This document shows, one piece after another, positions 24,853-36,731 of a stretch of 64,000 nt of DNA. A program made the position numbers and the translations under genes. The notes beneath the pieces were generated by a model. It was given only the letters and a program-made list of their open reading frames with translations, had not been told where the DNA came from and ran no database searches. The DNA lies in NCBI GenBank assembly GCA_027257055.1, contig JAPVLO010000161.1, forward strand, positions 186,001-250,000, written 5' to 3'. How positions within the stretch are numbered: the stretch's first letter is position 1; every line of letters begins with the position of its first letter. This DNA is from Cephalopachus bancanus. Lineage: Eukaryota; Chordata; Mammalia; Primates; Tarsiidae.

Positions 24853-25154
24853 CAGGGTACGGTGGCTCATGCCTATAATCCCAGCACTTTGGGAGGCCAA
24901 GGTGAGAGGACTGTCTTAGCCTATGGGTTTGAGACCAGTTCTGGCAACTTGGTGAGAGCTCATCTCTGCAATAAATTAAAAAATTAGCTGGGTGTGGTGG
25001 CACGTGCCTATAGTTCCGTTACTTGGAAGGCTGAGACAGAAGGATCGCCTCAGCCCAGCAGGTCAAGGCTGCGGTGGCCGGGAGCATGCCACTGCCCTCC
25101 AGCCTGGGTGACAGAGTGAGACTCCCAACGCCAAAAAAAAAAAAAAAAAAAAAC
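24853..25154 (+). mobile_element. Alu, full dimer
   Basis: GGCAGGGTACGGTGGCTCATG head; A-tail followed by TATATC repeats (25160-25182). Confidence 0.9.
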
Positions 25155-25586
25155 CCAGCTATATCTATATCTATATCTCTTCATGATCATGAAAACCCCA
25201 ATTTGGGTTTTTGGAAATTAATCTGACTCAATCTATTACTCAATTTCCCTCTCTCTCATCTGTCTATCTACAGACATACATATAAGTACATATATACACA
25301 TAGACATGAATATGTACATGTGTATACATATGTATCATCTTGGATAGATTATTTTTTGCAGTAAAATGGAAAGTATGTACACAGATACATTTATATACCC
25401 TCTGCCAGCCTTTGGAGCTCTCTCTCTCTCCACATACACACACGTATATATGCCCTTGCACCCTCTGACAAACCTTTCTAGGTTTTTTCCTTTCTTGACT
25501 GCAAGGAATACTAAACTTCTGACTCAATATTTGGTAGATAACCTGCAGTGGTAGAGATCATTGCCACAGAAGGCGTAGGTCTTCAG
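25155..25586. repeat. AT and CA-rich low-complexity tract
   Basis: TATATC units, then ACATACATATAAGTACATAT-like alternating purine/pyrimidine DNA up to about 25460; no gene. Confidence 0.6.
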
Positions 25587-25880
25587 GCCAGGTGCAGTGG
25601 CTCACACCTATAATCCCAGCACTTTAGGAGGCCTAGGTGGGAAGATTGCTTGTGCCCAGGAGTTTGAGATCAGCCTAAACAACATAGCAAAACCTCATCT
25701 CTACAAAAAAAATTTAAAAAAATAGTCAGGCATGGTGGCTCATGCCTGCAGTCCTAGCTACTCTGGAGGCTAAGGGATCACCTGAGCCCAGGAGGTCGAG
25801 CCCACGGAGAGCCGTGATCATGCCACTGCATTCCAGTTTAGGAGACAAAGTGAGGTCCCAATTCAGACAAAATTTAAGAA
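25587..25880 (+). mobile_element. Old Alu
   Basis: GGCCAGGTGCAGTGGCTCAC head, AATTCAGACAAAATTT end. Confidence 0.87.
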
Positions 25881-26009
25881 CAAAAAAGAAGAGGCAGGTT
25901 TTCACTAGAGTGGTTCCTTGACACATGGCCACATATTCTCACGGTATACCACACACTTTGGTATAGGAAGGCTCTGAAAGTGCCACAGTAAAAAAGGGGG
26001 AAAGGGCCA

Positions 26010-26022
26010 ACCACCTAGTGGT
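26010..26022 (-). promoter_or_regulatory. Possible CTCF core motif
   Basis: On the minus strand CCACTAGGTGG fits the CTCF core. The following bases (TTGG) do not fit well, so this is a weak candidate. Confidence 0.25.
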
Positions 26023-26230
26023 AATAACAGCAGTACACAACAAGCTCTGGAAAAGTCTTTCCCCTTCTGTTGAAAAGGACTAAAGTAAGAGTATTTTACA
26101 AAATGTGGTTCATTTTGGGAATTAAAGATAATTTACTGTATGTTCTTGACATTTATTCTACAAAACCAGAGGACTGCTAGGGATCCAGTACACAATACGC
26201 TGACCATTTACCATGGACTCTTTGGTTTTT

Positions 26231-26485
26231 GTTTTTGTTTTTTTTTTGAGTTGGAGTCTCACTCTATCGCCCAAACTGGAGTGCAGTGGCCGCTCCTGGC
26301 CACCGCAGCCTCGCCTGCTGGGCTCCGGTGATCCTTCTGCCTCAGCCTTCCGAGTAGCTGGAATTACAGGCACGCACTACCACACCCGGTTGATTTTTTG
26401 ATTTATTGTGGAGATGAGGTCTCGCTGCCCAGGCGAGTCTCGAACCCGCGGGCTCAGGCAATCCACTCACCTCAGCCTCCCAAAG
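26231..26485 (-). mobile_element. Alu, 5'-truncated, perfect target-site repeat
   Basis: Flanked by GGACTCTTTGGTTTT at 26216-26230 and 26486-26500; short-linker subfamily (CTCGCTGCCCAGG); missing its first 20-30 bases. Confidence 0.96.
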
Positions 26486-26697
26486 GGACTCTTTGGTTTT
26501 AAGCAGTATTCACTTGGTATGCCAAGTCAAAGGAGATGTCATGCCATTTTTAGGAGAACACTTACGATATCTTAGAAGAAAATTTATGTACAACAAACAC
26601 TTTAAGATTTACAAACACTTTAAGATGTATGGATTACAATGTGTTTGTGTTTGCCCACAAACACTTTAAGATTTATGGATTACAATGGATAAAGTCA

Positions 26698-27265
<568 letters not shown>

Positions 27266-27299
27266 TGACACTGAAGTATTTTGCAATTCTGTCATTTTG

Positions 27300-27589
27300 G
27301 CCGGGCTCAGTGGCTCAGCCTGTAATCCCAGCACTTTGGGAGGTCAAGGTGAATGAAATGCCTGAGACTTTGGGTTCGAGACCAGCCCGGGCAACTTGAT
27401 GAGACCTCATCTCTACAATAAAATAAAAAATTAGCCGGGCATGGTAGTGCGAGCCTGTACTTCCCAACTACTTGGAAGGCTGAGGCGGAAGGACTGCCGG
27501 AGCCTAGGAGGTTGACTCGGGGGTGGCCGTGAGTGTGTCACTGCACTCCAGCATGGACAACAGATTGAGACTCCAACACCCCCCCAAAA
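27300..27589 (+). mobile_element. Alu, full dimer
   Basis: Flanked by AATTCTGTCATTTTG and AATTCTGTCATTTTG; only about 60 bases from the first coding exon. Confidence 0.94.
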
Positions 27590-27598
27590 ATTCTGTCA

Positions 27599-27793
<195 letters not shown>

Positions 27794-27814
27794 CTAGTGT
27801 CCCAAACCCACATT

Positions 27815-27945
27815 TAGAGCTGTGAGGGTCCTCGCAGGGGATCTAGTTCAAACCTTCCTTTAGAGCAGAAGAAACTGACACTTAAAGACATTTAGCGACT
27901 TGCCCGAGATCTCCTGAATAGTAGTGCTAACTTTCATAGAGTGTA
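27815..27945 (+). mobile_element. MIR SINE
   Basis: ATCTAGTTCAAACC, GAAGAAACTGACACTTAAAG, GCGACTTGCCCGAGATC follow the MIR core and 3' pattern. Confidence 0.75.
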
Positions 27946-28389
27946 TTTTCCACTGAAACATATGTATTATCTCCCCATAAAATAAATTCAGGTATTGCCC
28001 TAGAGAAGCATGTTAACTTTCTCAGGAGAGGTAGGAAGTGTACCTTGCTGGTCCAATGATGCTTTGTCAGATTTCAGCATGGCTTTGCCAGATATCATAT
28101 TCCGTTTCACTTACACATAAAAAGGGATTTATGAACTCAAGGTGGGAACAGAAAATCCCCTTTCCTTCTCCCGCTAGGGCTTCTTCCTCATAAAAGCTCA
28201 CTCTAAATTTTGCCAGGCTCTAAACCTAGCTATTAAAAAACTTTGAAAAAAATTCTCCAAAACCTTAAAAAGAGTTTTTTGAAATAAAGCATGCAAACTA
28301 AATACTTGTCAGATATGCCATGCCCCTCCAGTACTTGGCTTAATTATATTTGGTAGCAAAAGATAAGGAGATCAAAATGAATATGTAGA
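27946..28389. other. First-intron DNA, nothing recognised
   Basis: No repeat that I can name. Confidence 0.45.
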
Positions 28390-28399
28390 TCGAAGGAAA

Positions 28400-28735
28400 G
28401 CTGAAGATTCCAGGGAGTGAAGCAGGATGGTCAGAGCTTGTAGTTCAATTCTTTGCCCACTTGAATGTGGTGTGGCCACGTGACTTTCATAAGCCAATGA
28501 TGTCAGGGCAGTGACGTGGTTTCCAGGCAGAGGCTTTGCCACGCTCCCTCTTCCTCAGTGGAGAACAACAACATTCCATCAGCCTTGGGTCCAGATGGAG
28601 GACAACGTGGAACAGACCCCCAGAAACACAACAGACCTTTGATGCAGCCAAGAAATACATCCATGTTCCTTGAATCCTCCAAACTGTGGTGTCGTGTATA
28701 ATCAAGGCATATCCTAGCCAGATTTGGACAGTTAC
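28400..28735 (+). mobile_element. MaLR-like (MLT1-type) LTR fragment
   Basis: GTGTGGCCACGTGACTTTC then AAGCCAATGATGTC align with the fragment at 8160-8565; ends before an Alu. Confidence 0.45.
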
Positions 28736-28771
28736 AGAAGGCTGAAAAGGAATTCTAGAAATAGCACTATC

Positions 28772-29067
28772 TTTTTTTTTTTTTTTTGAGTTGGCGTCTC
28801 ACTCTGTCGCCCAGGCTGGAGTGCCGTGACATGCTCATGGCCACCCCAGCTTTGACCTGCTGGGCTCTGGGATCCTTCTGCCTCACCTTTCCAAGTAGTT
28901 GGAACTACAGGCCCGCCCTATCATGCCTGGCTAATTTTTCTTGTTTATGGTAGATACAAGGTCTCGGCAAGTTGCCTGGGCTGGTCTTCAACCCATGGGC
29001 TCAGGCAATCCACTCGCCTTGGCCTCCCAAAGTGCTGGGATTACAGGCTGAGCCACTGAGCCCGGCC
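28772..29067 (-). mobile_element. Alu, full dimer
   Basis: AGCACTA on both sides as a short target repeat. Confidence 0.92.
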
Positions 29068-29269
29068 AGCACTACTTTTCTAAATGATCTGAAGATACTC
29101 GAGAAACCCTTGTTTCTCCCTAAGAACGACCAGTTATGCCAAACCAAACTGGTAGAATGTAAACTGTTTTGGTTAAAAATTTTTATAAATCTATATCCCT
29201 GTTACAAAGTAGAATGTAAAGAGGAAGAGAAGGGTACAGAGAGATTTGTTAAAGGATACAAAATTACAG

Positions 29270-29520
29270 CTAGATAGGAGGAATAATTTCTAGTGTTCTT
29301 TTGTACTGTGGGATGACTATAATAAGCAATAATATATAGTTTCAAAGAGCGAGTAGGATAGTCAATGTTCCCAACACAAAGAAATGATACATATTTGAGA
29401 TAATGAATATGCTAATTACCATGACCTGATCATCACACATTACATGTACTTGAAAACAAAACTATGTACCCTATAATATGCACAATTATTTTGTGTCAAT
29501 TTAAAAATCAAATTAAAAAA
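29270..29520 (+). mobile_element. L1 LINE 3' end
   Basis: ATGAATATGCTAATTACCATG, CATCACACATTACATGTACT and ATAATATGCACAATTATTTTG followed by an A-rich tail match the 3' untranslated end of old primate L1 elements. Confidence 0.75.
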
Positions 29521-29790
29521 AGAGGTAGGGTCTGACTTTAGACCTTAATTAACCAGGGTGTAACAGCCTGTATTAAGGCATATTAATTAATTAAAAGGTA
29601 TGATCTGGGCATGAACAAATAAGGGAATACACATACTTCAACTAGAAGCTTTTAAGATAATTATCTTAAATGAAACCTTTGACAGTCTTCTCATTATCAC
29701 ACCTATATTTGAAAACAAATACACATTCATTAATTTTTTTTTTAATAGCTAAGACTCTATTCTGACAACAGAGCTGGCATCAGAAAAAGC
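29521..29790. other. First-intron DNA, nothing recognised
   Basis: AT-rich, no feature. Confidence 0.45.
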
Positions 29791-29796
29791 AGCGTC

Positions 29797-29833
29797 AATT
29801 GCTTCTCAGCCTTTTGGAGAAGATCAAGTATAG
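29797..29833 (+). pseudogene. U2 snRNA 5'-end retropseudogene fragment
   Basis: About 36 bases matching the 5' end of U2 snRNA: ATTGCTTCTCAGCCTTTTGG then AGAAGATCAAGTATAG. It is followed by AAAAAGG and nothing further of U2. Truncated and lacking promoter elements, so not functional. Confidence 0.7.
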
Positions 29834-30066
29834 AAAAAGGAGCATCCAGCAAGGAGATGCATAGGTCTTAGAAAGTCTTTTCTTCAGCATTCTAGATTCT
29901 ACAATTATCACTTGGTACATTTGACAAGGAAATGCAAATAACACAGCATTTAACAGCAAAGGCATGTTATTTTCCCATTCACTTAGATCATGCTCCATAC
30001 TTATTATTTCGGAAGCTCAGAATATTTTCATTCACAATATTATTTTCTGTTTAAAAACAAAGCAAG
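29834..30066. other. First-intron DNA, nothing recognised
   Basis: No feature seen. Confidence 0.4.
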
Positions 30067-30363
30067 AGCCAGGCTCAGTGGCTCAGCCTATAATCCCGCG
30101 TCTTTGGGAGGCTGAGGTGAGTGGATTGCCTGAGCCCGCGGGTTCAATACCCGCCTGGGCAGCGAGACCTCATCTCTACAACAAATAAAAAATTAGCCGG
30201 GCGTGGTAGCGCCCGCCTGTAATTCTGGCTACTCGGAAGGCTGAGACGGAAGGATCACCGGAGCCCAGCAGGTCAAGACTGCGGTGGCTGGGAGTGGCCA
30301 TTGCACTCCAGTCTGGGCTACAGAGAGAGATTCCAACTAAAAAAAAAAGAAAAAAAAAAAAAA
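30067..30363 (+). mobile_element. Alu, young short-linker subfamily
   Basis: GGGCAGCGAGACC, CCTGTAATTC; A-rich tail broken by single G. Confidence 0.93.
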
Positions 30364-30471
30364 ACAGAAATGGGAGACAGACACCATACCAACAGCCCAC
30401 AGGGGTGCCACAGGTGAAGAGGGTTCTATTTCATTATAAGAACTTTTCAGGGAGAGATGGCAGAACACTTT

Positions 30472-30757
30472 TTTTTGTTTTGAGTTGAAATCTCACTCTG
30501 TTGCCCAGGCTGGAGTGCAGTGGCACTCTCACAGTCACCGCAACCTTGACCTACTGGGCTCAGGGATCCTTCCACCTCAGCCTTCCAAGTAGCTGGAACT
30601 ACAGACACGCACTACCATGCTCAGTCTATTTTTTTATTTATTGTAGAGACAAGGTCTCGTCAAGTTGCCTAGGCTGGTCTTGAACCCCTGGGCTCAGACA
30701 ATCCTCTCGCCTCGGCCTCCCAAAGTGCTGGGATTACAGGCTGAGCCACCACGCCTG
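30472..30757 (-). mobile_element. Alu, full dimer
   Basis: Flanked by GGCAGAACACTTT and GGCAGAGCACTTT. Confidence 0.93.
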
Positions 30758-31198
30758 GCGCGGCAGAGCACTTTACCACGGAAAGCACACTGTTGGTGAC
30801 TGATTCATTCGCCTTCTGCTCTCTGGCAACGGGTGCACCAGAAGCTCACTGCCCTTTGCCCATCCCAAGAGGTTATTGCCCTGGACAATCTTCAGCAGAG
30901 ACTATTTGTGGAACCCTCACTCCTCACTTGGAGAATGTACCCTCCCTCTTTTTTCTCCTTTTCCCGGAAGGAAACTGCCATCAGAAGGTGGCATGAACAA
31001 CGAACATCAGACAATGAACACCAGGCCAGGCTGGTGACTCCAGCTCACAGAGCATGAGGCACGATGCTCTGGTCCCCACAGAACCAAAAGCCAGGAGAGT
31101 CAGGGTGTTGGCTTGCCATAACACTACCTAGCTGTGTGCTCCTGGCTATACCCAGGCACCTGTATATAAAAGGAGACGGTGAATCAACTCCTTCTTCT
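30758..31198. other. First-intron DNA, nothing recognised
   Basis: Short frames at 30793-30996 and 30833-31057 overlap and lack homology. Confidence 0.45.
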
Positions 31199-31635
31199 TC
31201 CTTTTTTTTTTTTAAGAGTTGGGTCAGCCGGGCTCGGTGGCTCAGCCTGTCATCCCGCGCCTTTGGGAGGCTGAGGTGAGTGGATTGCCTGAGCCCGCGG
31301 GTTCGAGACCCGCGTGGACAGCGAGACCTCATCTCTACAATAAATCAAAAAATCAGCCGGGTGTGATAGCGCATGCCTGTAATTCCGGCCACTCGGAAGG
31401 CTGAGGTGGAAGGATCGCCGGAGCCCAGCAGGTGGAGGATGCGGTGGCCGGAAGCGGCCACTGCACTCCAGTCTGGGCGACAGAGTGAGACTCCAACTCA
31501 AAAAAAAAAAAAAAAAAAGAGTTGGGTCTCACTCTGTCACCCAGGCTGGAGTGCAGTGGCATAATCAGAGCTTACCGCAGCCTTGACCTCCTGGGCTCAG
31601 GTGATCTTCCCACTTCAGCCACCCTAGTCACTTCT
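31199..31635 (-). mobile_element. Older Alu split by a young Alu
   Basis: The outer copy occupies 31199-31225 and 31520-31635; it begins in a T-run and GAGTTGGGTC and keeps only one arm. A plus-strand Alu (31226-31519) has inserted 20 or so bases in, duplicating AAGAGTTGGGTC. Confidence 0.9.
31226..31519 (+). mobile_element. Alu, young short-linker subfamily, nested
   Basis: Close to consensus with GGACAGCGAGACC and AAAAATCAGCCGGG; opposite in orientation to its host Alu. Confidence 0.95.
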
Positions 31636-31693
31636 TAAGAAGGTTCCTTTCATCTCTGAAAGGATGGATCCCCTCTACTTAAAATCAAAGAGG

Positions 31694-31989
31694 GCCGGGC
31701 TCAGTGGCTTAGCCTGTAATCCCGCGCCTTTGGGAGGCTGAGGTGAGTGGATTGCCTGAGCCCGCGGGTACGAGACCCGCCTGAGCAACTTGGCAAGACC
31801 TCATCTCTACAATAAATCAAAAATTAGCCGTGCGTGGTAACGCGCGAGCCTGTAGTTCCAGCTACTCGGAAGGCTGAGGCGGAAGGCTCGCCGGAGCCCA
31901 GCAGGTCGAGGCTGCGGTGGCCGGGAGCGGCCACTGCACTCCAGTCTGGGCGACAGAGTGAGACTCCAACTCAAAAAAAAAAAAAAAAA
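31694..31989 (+). mobile_element. Alu, full dimer, young
   Basis: Flanked by AAAATCAAAGAGG at 31681-31693 and again at 31987 onward. Confidence 0.95.
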
Positions 31990-32275
31990 ATCAAAGAGGA
32001 TCAAATATTATATAATTAATTCCACTCATATGGAGTGTCTAGAGGGACAGAGAACAGATTAGTGATTGCTGAGGGCTGGGGAGGTGACAGTCTAAGGATA
32101 CGGGGCATCGCTTCATGGTGCTGAAAATGTTCAAAAATTGACTATGGTACAACTTGTGAAACATACAAAAAACCCCCCAATGATCTGTACTCTAAATGGG
32201 TGAATTATATGGCATTTGAATTATATCTCAATAAAGCCATTTTGAAAAGTCAAACAAAATCAGAGAGGCTAGATG
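31990..32275 (+). mobile_element. L1 LINE 3' end (old L1M type)
   Basis: TTGCTGAGGGCTGGGGAGG, TGCTGAAAATGTTC, GGGTGAATTATATGGCATTTG and TATATCTCAATAAAGCC mark the 3' end of old L1 elements. Confidence 0.75.
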
Positions 32276-32290
32276 AAAAACACAAAAATT

Positions 32291-32579
32291 TTTTTTTTTG
32301 AGTTGGAGTCTCACTCTGTCGCCCAGGCTGGAGTGCAGTGGCACGCTCATGGCCACTGCAGCCTCGACCTGCTGGGCTCAGGTGATCCTTCCGTCTCAGC
32401 CTTCTAGGTAGCTGAACTACAGGCGCGTGCTACCACACCCAGCTAATTTTTTGATTTATTGTAGAGACGTGGTCTTACCATGTTGTCCAGGCTGGTTTCA
32501 AACCCATGGGCTCAGGCAATTCTGTCGCCTCAGCCTCTCAAAGTGCTGGGATTATAGGCTTGAGCCACTGCGCCCAGCC
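32291..32579 (-). mobile_element. Alu, full dimer
   Basis: Flanked by GAAAAACACAAAAATT and GAAAAATACAAAATTA. Confidence 0.92.
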
Positions 32580-32949
32580 GAAAAATACAAAATTAATATT
32601 TGCTGTACTACACCCTAGAAGCCAATGCTGTTCTGATCATCCAATTTAATATCCACATACCCTCTAAGGGAAAAATTATTCCCCCACCAAGTTCAGAGAG
32701 CGAGGAAGCCTGCTAGGGTGGTGTAGCTGACTGAAGGTAGGCAGGGACTCCAGCTACAGCAGACGACATCAGCAAATGAAAGAAAGCCCCTGGGAGGGGG
32801 AAGTGCTCCTCGCAGACAGCGACCACATGTTCTGGGTGGGACAGTCCCTGCTGTGAAGGTGAAATTATTCCCTTCATTCTCAAGTGCCTGGAGGATGAAT
32901 TATAAGATGTTTATACGTGGGTGGTTGTGTAAAAAGAAAAAAAAATCAC
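32580..32949. other. First-intron DNA, nothing recognised
   Basis: No repeat that I can name. Confidence 0.45.
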
Positions 32950-33238
32950 ACTGGGCACAGTGGTTTATGACTGTAATCCCAGCACTTTGGGAGGCGGAGG
33001 CGAGAGGATTGCGTGAGTCCAAAGGTTTGAGACCAGCCTGGGCAGCTTAGTGAGACCTTGTCTCTACAAAAGAGCAAAAAATTAGCCAGGTGTGGTGGCA
33101 CACGCCTGTAGCTCCAGCTACTTAGAAGGCTGAGACAGAAGGATCATCTGAGCCCAGCAGGTCAAGGCTGCAGTGGCCATGAGCATACCACTCCACTCCA
33201 GCCTGGGTGACAGAGTGAGACTCCAACTCAAAAAAAAA
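32950..33238 (+). mobile_element. Old Alu
   Basis: AAAATCAC repeated on both flanks. Confidence 0.88.
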
Positions 33239-33323
33239 ATCACTAGGATGTGCCATCCTGTGTCCTTAAAACAACCTCCATGCTCAGAGGTCTCTCAATA
33301 AAATGAATCAAAAAGCAATTATG

Positions 33324-33618
33324 GCTGGGCTCGGTGGCTCAGTCTCTAATTCCAGCACTTTGGGAGGCCAAGGCAAGTGAAGTGCCTGAACCCGCGGGTT
33401 CGAGACCAGCCCAGGAAACTTGGCGAGACCTCATCTCTACAATAAATCAAAATTGGCTGGATATGGTGGTGCGTGCCTGTAGTTCTGGCTACTTGGAAGG
33501 CAGAGGCGGAAGGATCGCCTGAGCCCAGCAGGCTGACGCTGGGGTAGCCCTGAGCTTGCCACTGCACTCCAGTCTGGGCGACAGAGTGAGACTCCAACTT
33601 GGAAAAAAAAAAAAAAAA
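33324..33618 (+). mobile_element. Alu, full dimer
   Basis: AAAAAGCAAT on both flanks. Confidence 0.92.
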
Positions 33619-34032
33619 AGCAATAGAAGCAAGGCAGTTATTTCTGAACCCAAACAACGCTTATGTCTGCAGATTATATTTTGTGTGAAAAAAATGATTA
33701 TGCACTGCTTCTACTGAAATAACGGGAAAAGGTTTTTTAAATAAAAATTATTTCAACTGATGTAAACTAGACCCTCATGAGGATTACATTTCATTTATTT
33801 GATAATTAAAGGTGAAATACCTGCTCATTTCACTTAAACACTTTTAAAACTAAGGTCTAGTTTACATATAGCAAACTTAATCGTTTTCAGTGTATAGTTC
33901 TGTGAGTTTTGACAAATATAAGTTATGTAGACTCCATTAAAATCAAGGTATAGAACAGTTTTATCACCCCAGAAAATTATACCACAGTAATCCCTCAGAG
34001 GACTAAGATGAAAAAGCTGGTTTTGTTTTTGC
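33619..34032. other. First-intron DNA, possible old L1
   Basis: AACTAAGGTCTAGTTTACATA and GTGTATAGTTCTGTGAGTTTTG resemble an old L1 5' or intergenic repeat, but too short to assign. Confidence 0.35.
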
Positions 34033-34324
34033 TTTTTTTTTTTTTGAGTTGGAGTCTCACTCTTTCGCCCAGACTAGAGTGCAGTGGCCACTCCCGGCCA
34101 CCGCAGCCTTGACCTGCTGGGCTCTGGCGATCCTTCCGCCTCAGCCTTCCAAATAGCTGGAACTACAGGCGCATGCTACCACGCCCAGCTTATTTTTTGA
34201 TTTATTGTAGAGATGAGGTCTCGCTAAGTTGCCCAGGCGGGTCTCGAACCCGTGGGCTCAGGCAATCCACTTACCTCGGCCTCCCAAAGTGCTGGGATTA
34301 CAGACTGAGCCACCGAGCCCGGCC
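34033..34324 (-). mobile_element. Alu, full dimer, young (1 of 3 in a row)
   Basis: First of three antisense Alus laid head to tail over 860 bases. Confidence 0.94.
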
Positions 34325-34326
34325 CA

Positions 34327-34613
34327 TGTTTTTGTTTTTTGAGTTGGGGTCTCACTCAGTCACCCAGACTGGAGTGCGGTGGCTGCTCCCGGTCACTGCA
34401 GCCTCAACCTGCTGGGTTCCGGCGATCGTTCCGCCTCAGCCTTCCAAGTAGTTGGAATTACAGGCATGAGCTACCACGCCCGGCTGATTTTTTGATTTAT
34501 TGTAGAGATGAGGTCTCGCTGCCCAGGCGGGTCTCGAACCCGCGGGCTCAGGCAATCCACTCACCTCAGCCTCCCAAAGGCGCGGAATTACAGGCTGAGC
34601 CACCGAGCCCGGC
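34327..34613 (-). mobile_element. Alu, young short-linker subfamily (2 of 3)
   Basis: CTCGCTGCCCAGGCGGG and CAAAGGCGC; only a few bases from its neighbours. Confidence 0.94.
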
Positions 34614-34615
34614 TT

Positions 34616-34892
34616 GTTTTTGTTTTTGAGTCAGAGTCTCACTCTGTTGCTTAGGCTGGAATGCAGTAGCACAATCACAACTACTGCAGCCTTGACCTGC
34701 TGGGCTCAGGAAAGCCTTCCACCTCAGCCTTCCATGTAGCTGGGACTACAGGCACATGCCACCACACTTATTGCAGAGATGAGGTCTTGCAATGTTGCCC
34801 AAGCTGGTCTTGAACTCCTGGACTCAGGCAATCCTCGTGACTCAGTCTCCCAAAATGTTGGTATTATAGGCATGAGCTACCACACCCAGCCA
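34616..34892 (-). mobile_element. Old Alu (3 of 3)
   Basis: Diverged dimer; probably the oldest, into whose T-rich start the others inserted. Confidence 0.88.
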
Positions 34893-35138
34893 AAACTCTG
34901 GCTTTTTAACAAAGAGTAAGTTAATAGGCAGAAGGAAACAAGGTGGTGGAACTAAAAAAAAAGATACTATCAGTTGTCATCAACTGTGCAACTAGCAGGA
35001 ATAAAAAAATTATGAGTGTTTCATAATTGTGCTTTATTTGTATCCTTTACATAACAACAAATGGAGGCAGATACCTTGTCTTTTACATTTTATGATCTGC
35101 AACACACCATACACTAATAGAACCTCAAAAATAATAGT
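34893..35138. other. First-intron DNA, nothing recognised
   Basis: No feature seen. Confidence 0.4.
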
Positions 35139-35399
35139 CGGGTGCTCACGCCTATGCTCCCAGCACTTTGGGAGGTGAAGGCCTTAGCCCACGGGTTTGA
35201 GACCAGTTTAGACAAATTGTCAAGACCTTGTCTCTACAATAAATCAAAAAATTAGATGGATGTGGTGGCACGCGCCTGTGGTTCCAGCTACTTGGAAGGC
35301 TGAGGAGGAAGGATTGCCTGAGCCAGCAGGTTGAGGTTGTGGTGGCCGTGAGCGTGACATTGTACTCCAGCCTGGGTGACAGTGAGACTCCAACTCAAA
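35139..35399 (+). mobile_element. Alu, partial left arm
   Basis: Small deletions in the left arm; tail AATAATAACAATAG. Confidence 0.88.
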
Positions 35400-35737
35400 A
35401 AATAATAACAATAGTAATAATAATAAAAAAAACCAAACCACAATTACAAGTTAACACAGTGTTTCCCATTCCAAGAACATTTCATGATAAAAATTCAATG
35501 TACCCTAATACAGCTCAAAATTCTTGACAATAAGAGCTTGTACTACAGAGAAAATCTCCCAAAGCCTAAATAGTGATTTGAGATAGAAGATTTTTATATA
35601 GCACTTAACATTTTACTCTTTGAAAATTGGAGATGTAAACTAAAATAACTCTCCAATCTCAGTTTTCCCAACAATCCCTGAGGACTTTCTATGCTTATTA
35701 ATATAATATTTTACTAATGAAAAGCAAACATCTGGAT

Positions 35738-35944
35738 CAGGGGTCAACAATCTGCAGCCTGTATGTCATATCCTGACCGCCGCCTATTTTTGTAAGTAAA
35801 GTTTTATTGGAACACAGCCACATGCGTTTACATCTTTTCTATGGCTGCTTTCTGGCAAAGGTAAGGTTGCTTGCATGTGACAGAGACCACATGTCCCCAA
35901 AGCCAAAAATATTTACTATCTAGACAGACGTTTGCCCATCCCTG
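35738..35944 (-). mobile_element. MER5A-type hAT (Charlie) transposon
   Basis: Starts CAGGGGTCAACAATCTGC and ends CCCATCCCTG, an inverted pair. Contains TAAAGTTTTATTGGAACACA and CAAAAATATTTACTATCT, hallmark MER5A stretches. Flanks ATCTGGAT and ATCTAGAA form an imperfect 8-base target duplication. Confidence 0.9.
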
Positions 35945-36042
35945 ATCTAGAACTTATATCCATCACCTACAACTTTTCCTCATTTGAAGTATCATCCACT
36001 TTATTAAACCGCTGAAATCTTGAAAAGTAGGCCTGGTTTTTT

Positions 36043-36342
36043 CTTTCTTTCTTTTTTTTTTTGAGTTGGAGTCTCACTCCGTCCCCCAGACTGGAGTGCA
36101 GTGGCCGCCCCCGGCCACCGCAGCCTCGACCTGCTGGGCTCCAGCGATCCTTCCGCCTCAGCCTTCCAAGTAGCTGGAACTACAGGCGCGCGCTACCACG
36201 CTCGGCTGATTTTTAATTTTATTGTAGAGATGAGGTCTCACCAAGATGCCCAGGCGGGTCTCGAACCTGCGGGCTCAGGCAATCCACTCACCTCAGCCTC
36301 CCAAAGGCGCGGGATTACAGGCTGAGCCACCGAGCTCGGCTT
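36043..36342 (-). mobile_element. Alu, full dimer, perfect target-site repeat
   Basis: Flanked by GGCCTGGTTTTTT at 36030-36042 and 36343-36355. Confidence 0.95.
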
Positions 36343-36494
36343 GGCCTGGTTTTTTAAACTGTTTCTAGGTTTTCCTTTCCAAAAGTTAATTTTTCAGGTC
36401 TCAGAGGGCTTGGTTTTAATGAATAAGTTCCACCTTCTCCCCAGCTCAGGCCAGGGCTTTAGTAAATGAAAACTACAGACTCAAGTGCACCTAT

Positions 36495-36605
36495 TTCACC
36501 ATTCAACAAAAATGCACTGAGCACCTGTGATGTGAAAATGAATACTGCTGCCAGGAAGGGAGGAACAAAGTTGAACAGAATCCAGCTCCTGCTCTCAGGT
36601 AAGAC
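36495..36605 (+). mobile_element. L2-like LINE fragment
   Basis: ATTCAACAAAAATGCACTGAG, CACCTGTGATGTG and CCAGCTCCTGCTCTCAGG follow the 3' L2 pattern. Weak but typical. Confidence 0.5.
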
Positions 36606-36731
36606 CTGCTTGCGCAAGGCATACTCACAGGCAAAAAAGGCAAAAGAAAGACACCCTTGAAATGGACCCCTAGTGGATGCCTGAAACCTTGGGTAATTCC
36701 AAACCCTATATATACTATATTTTTTCCTATA

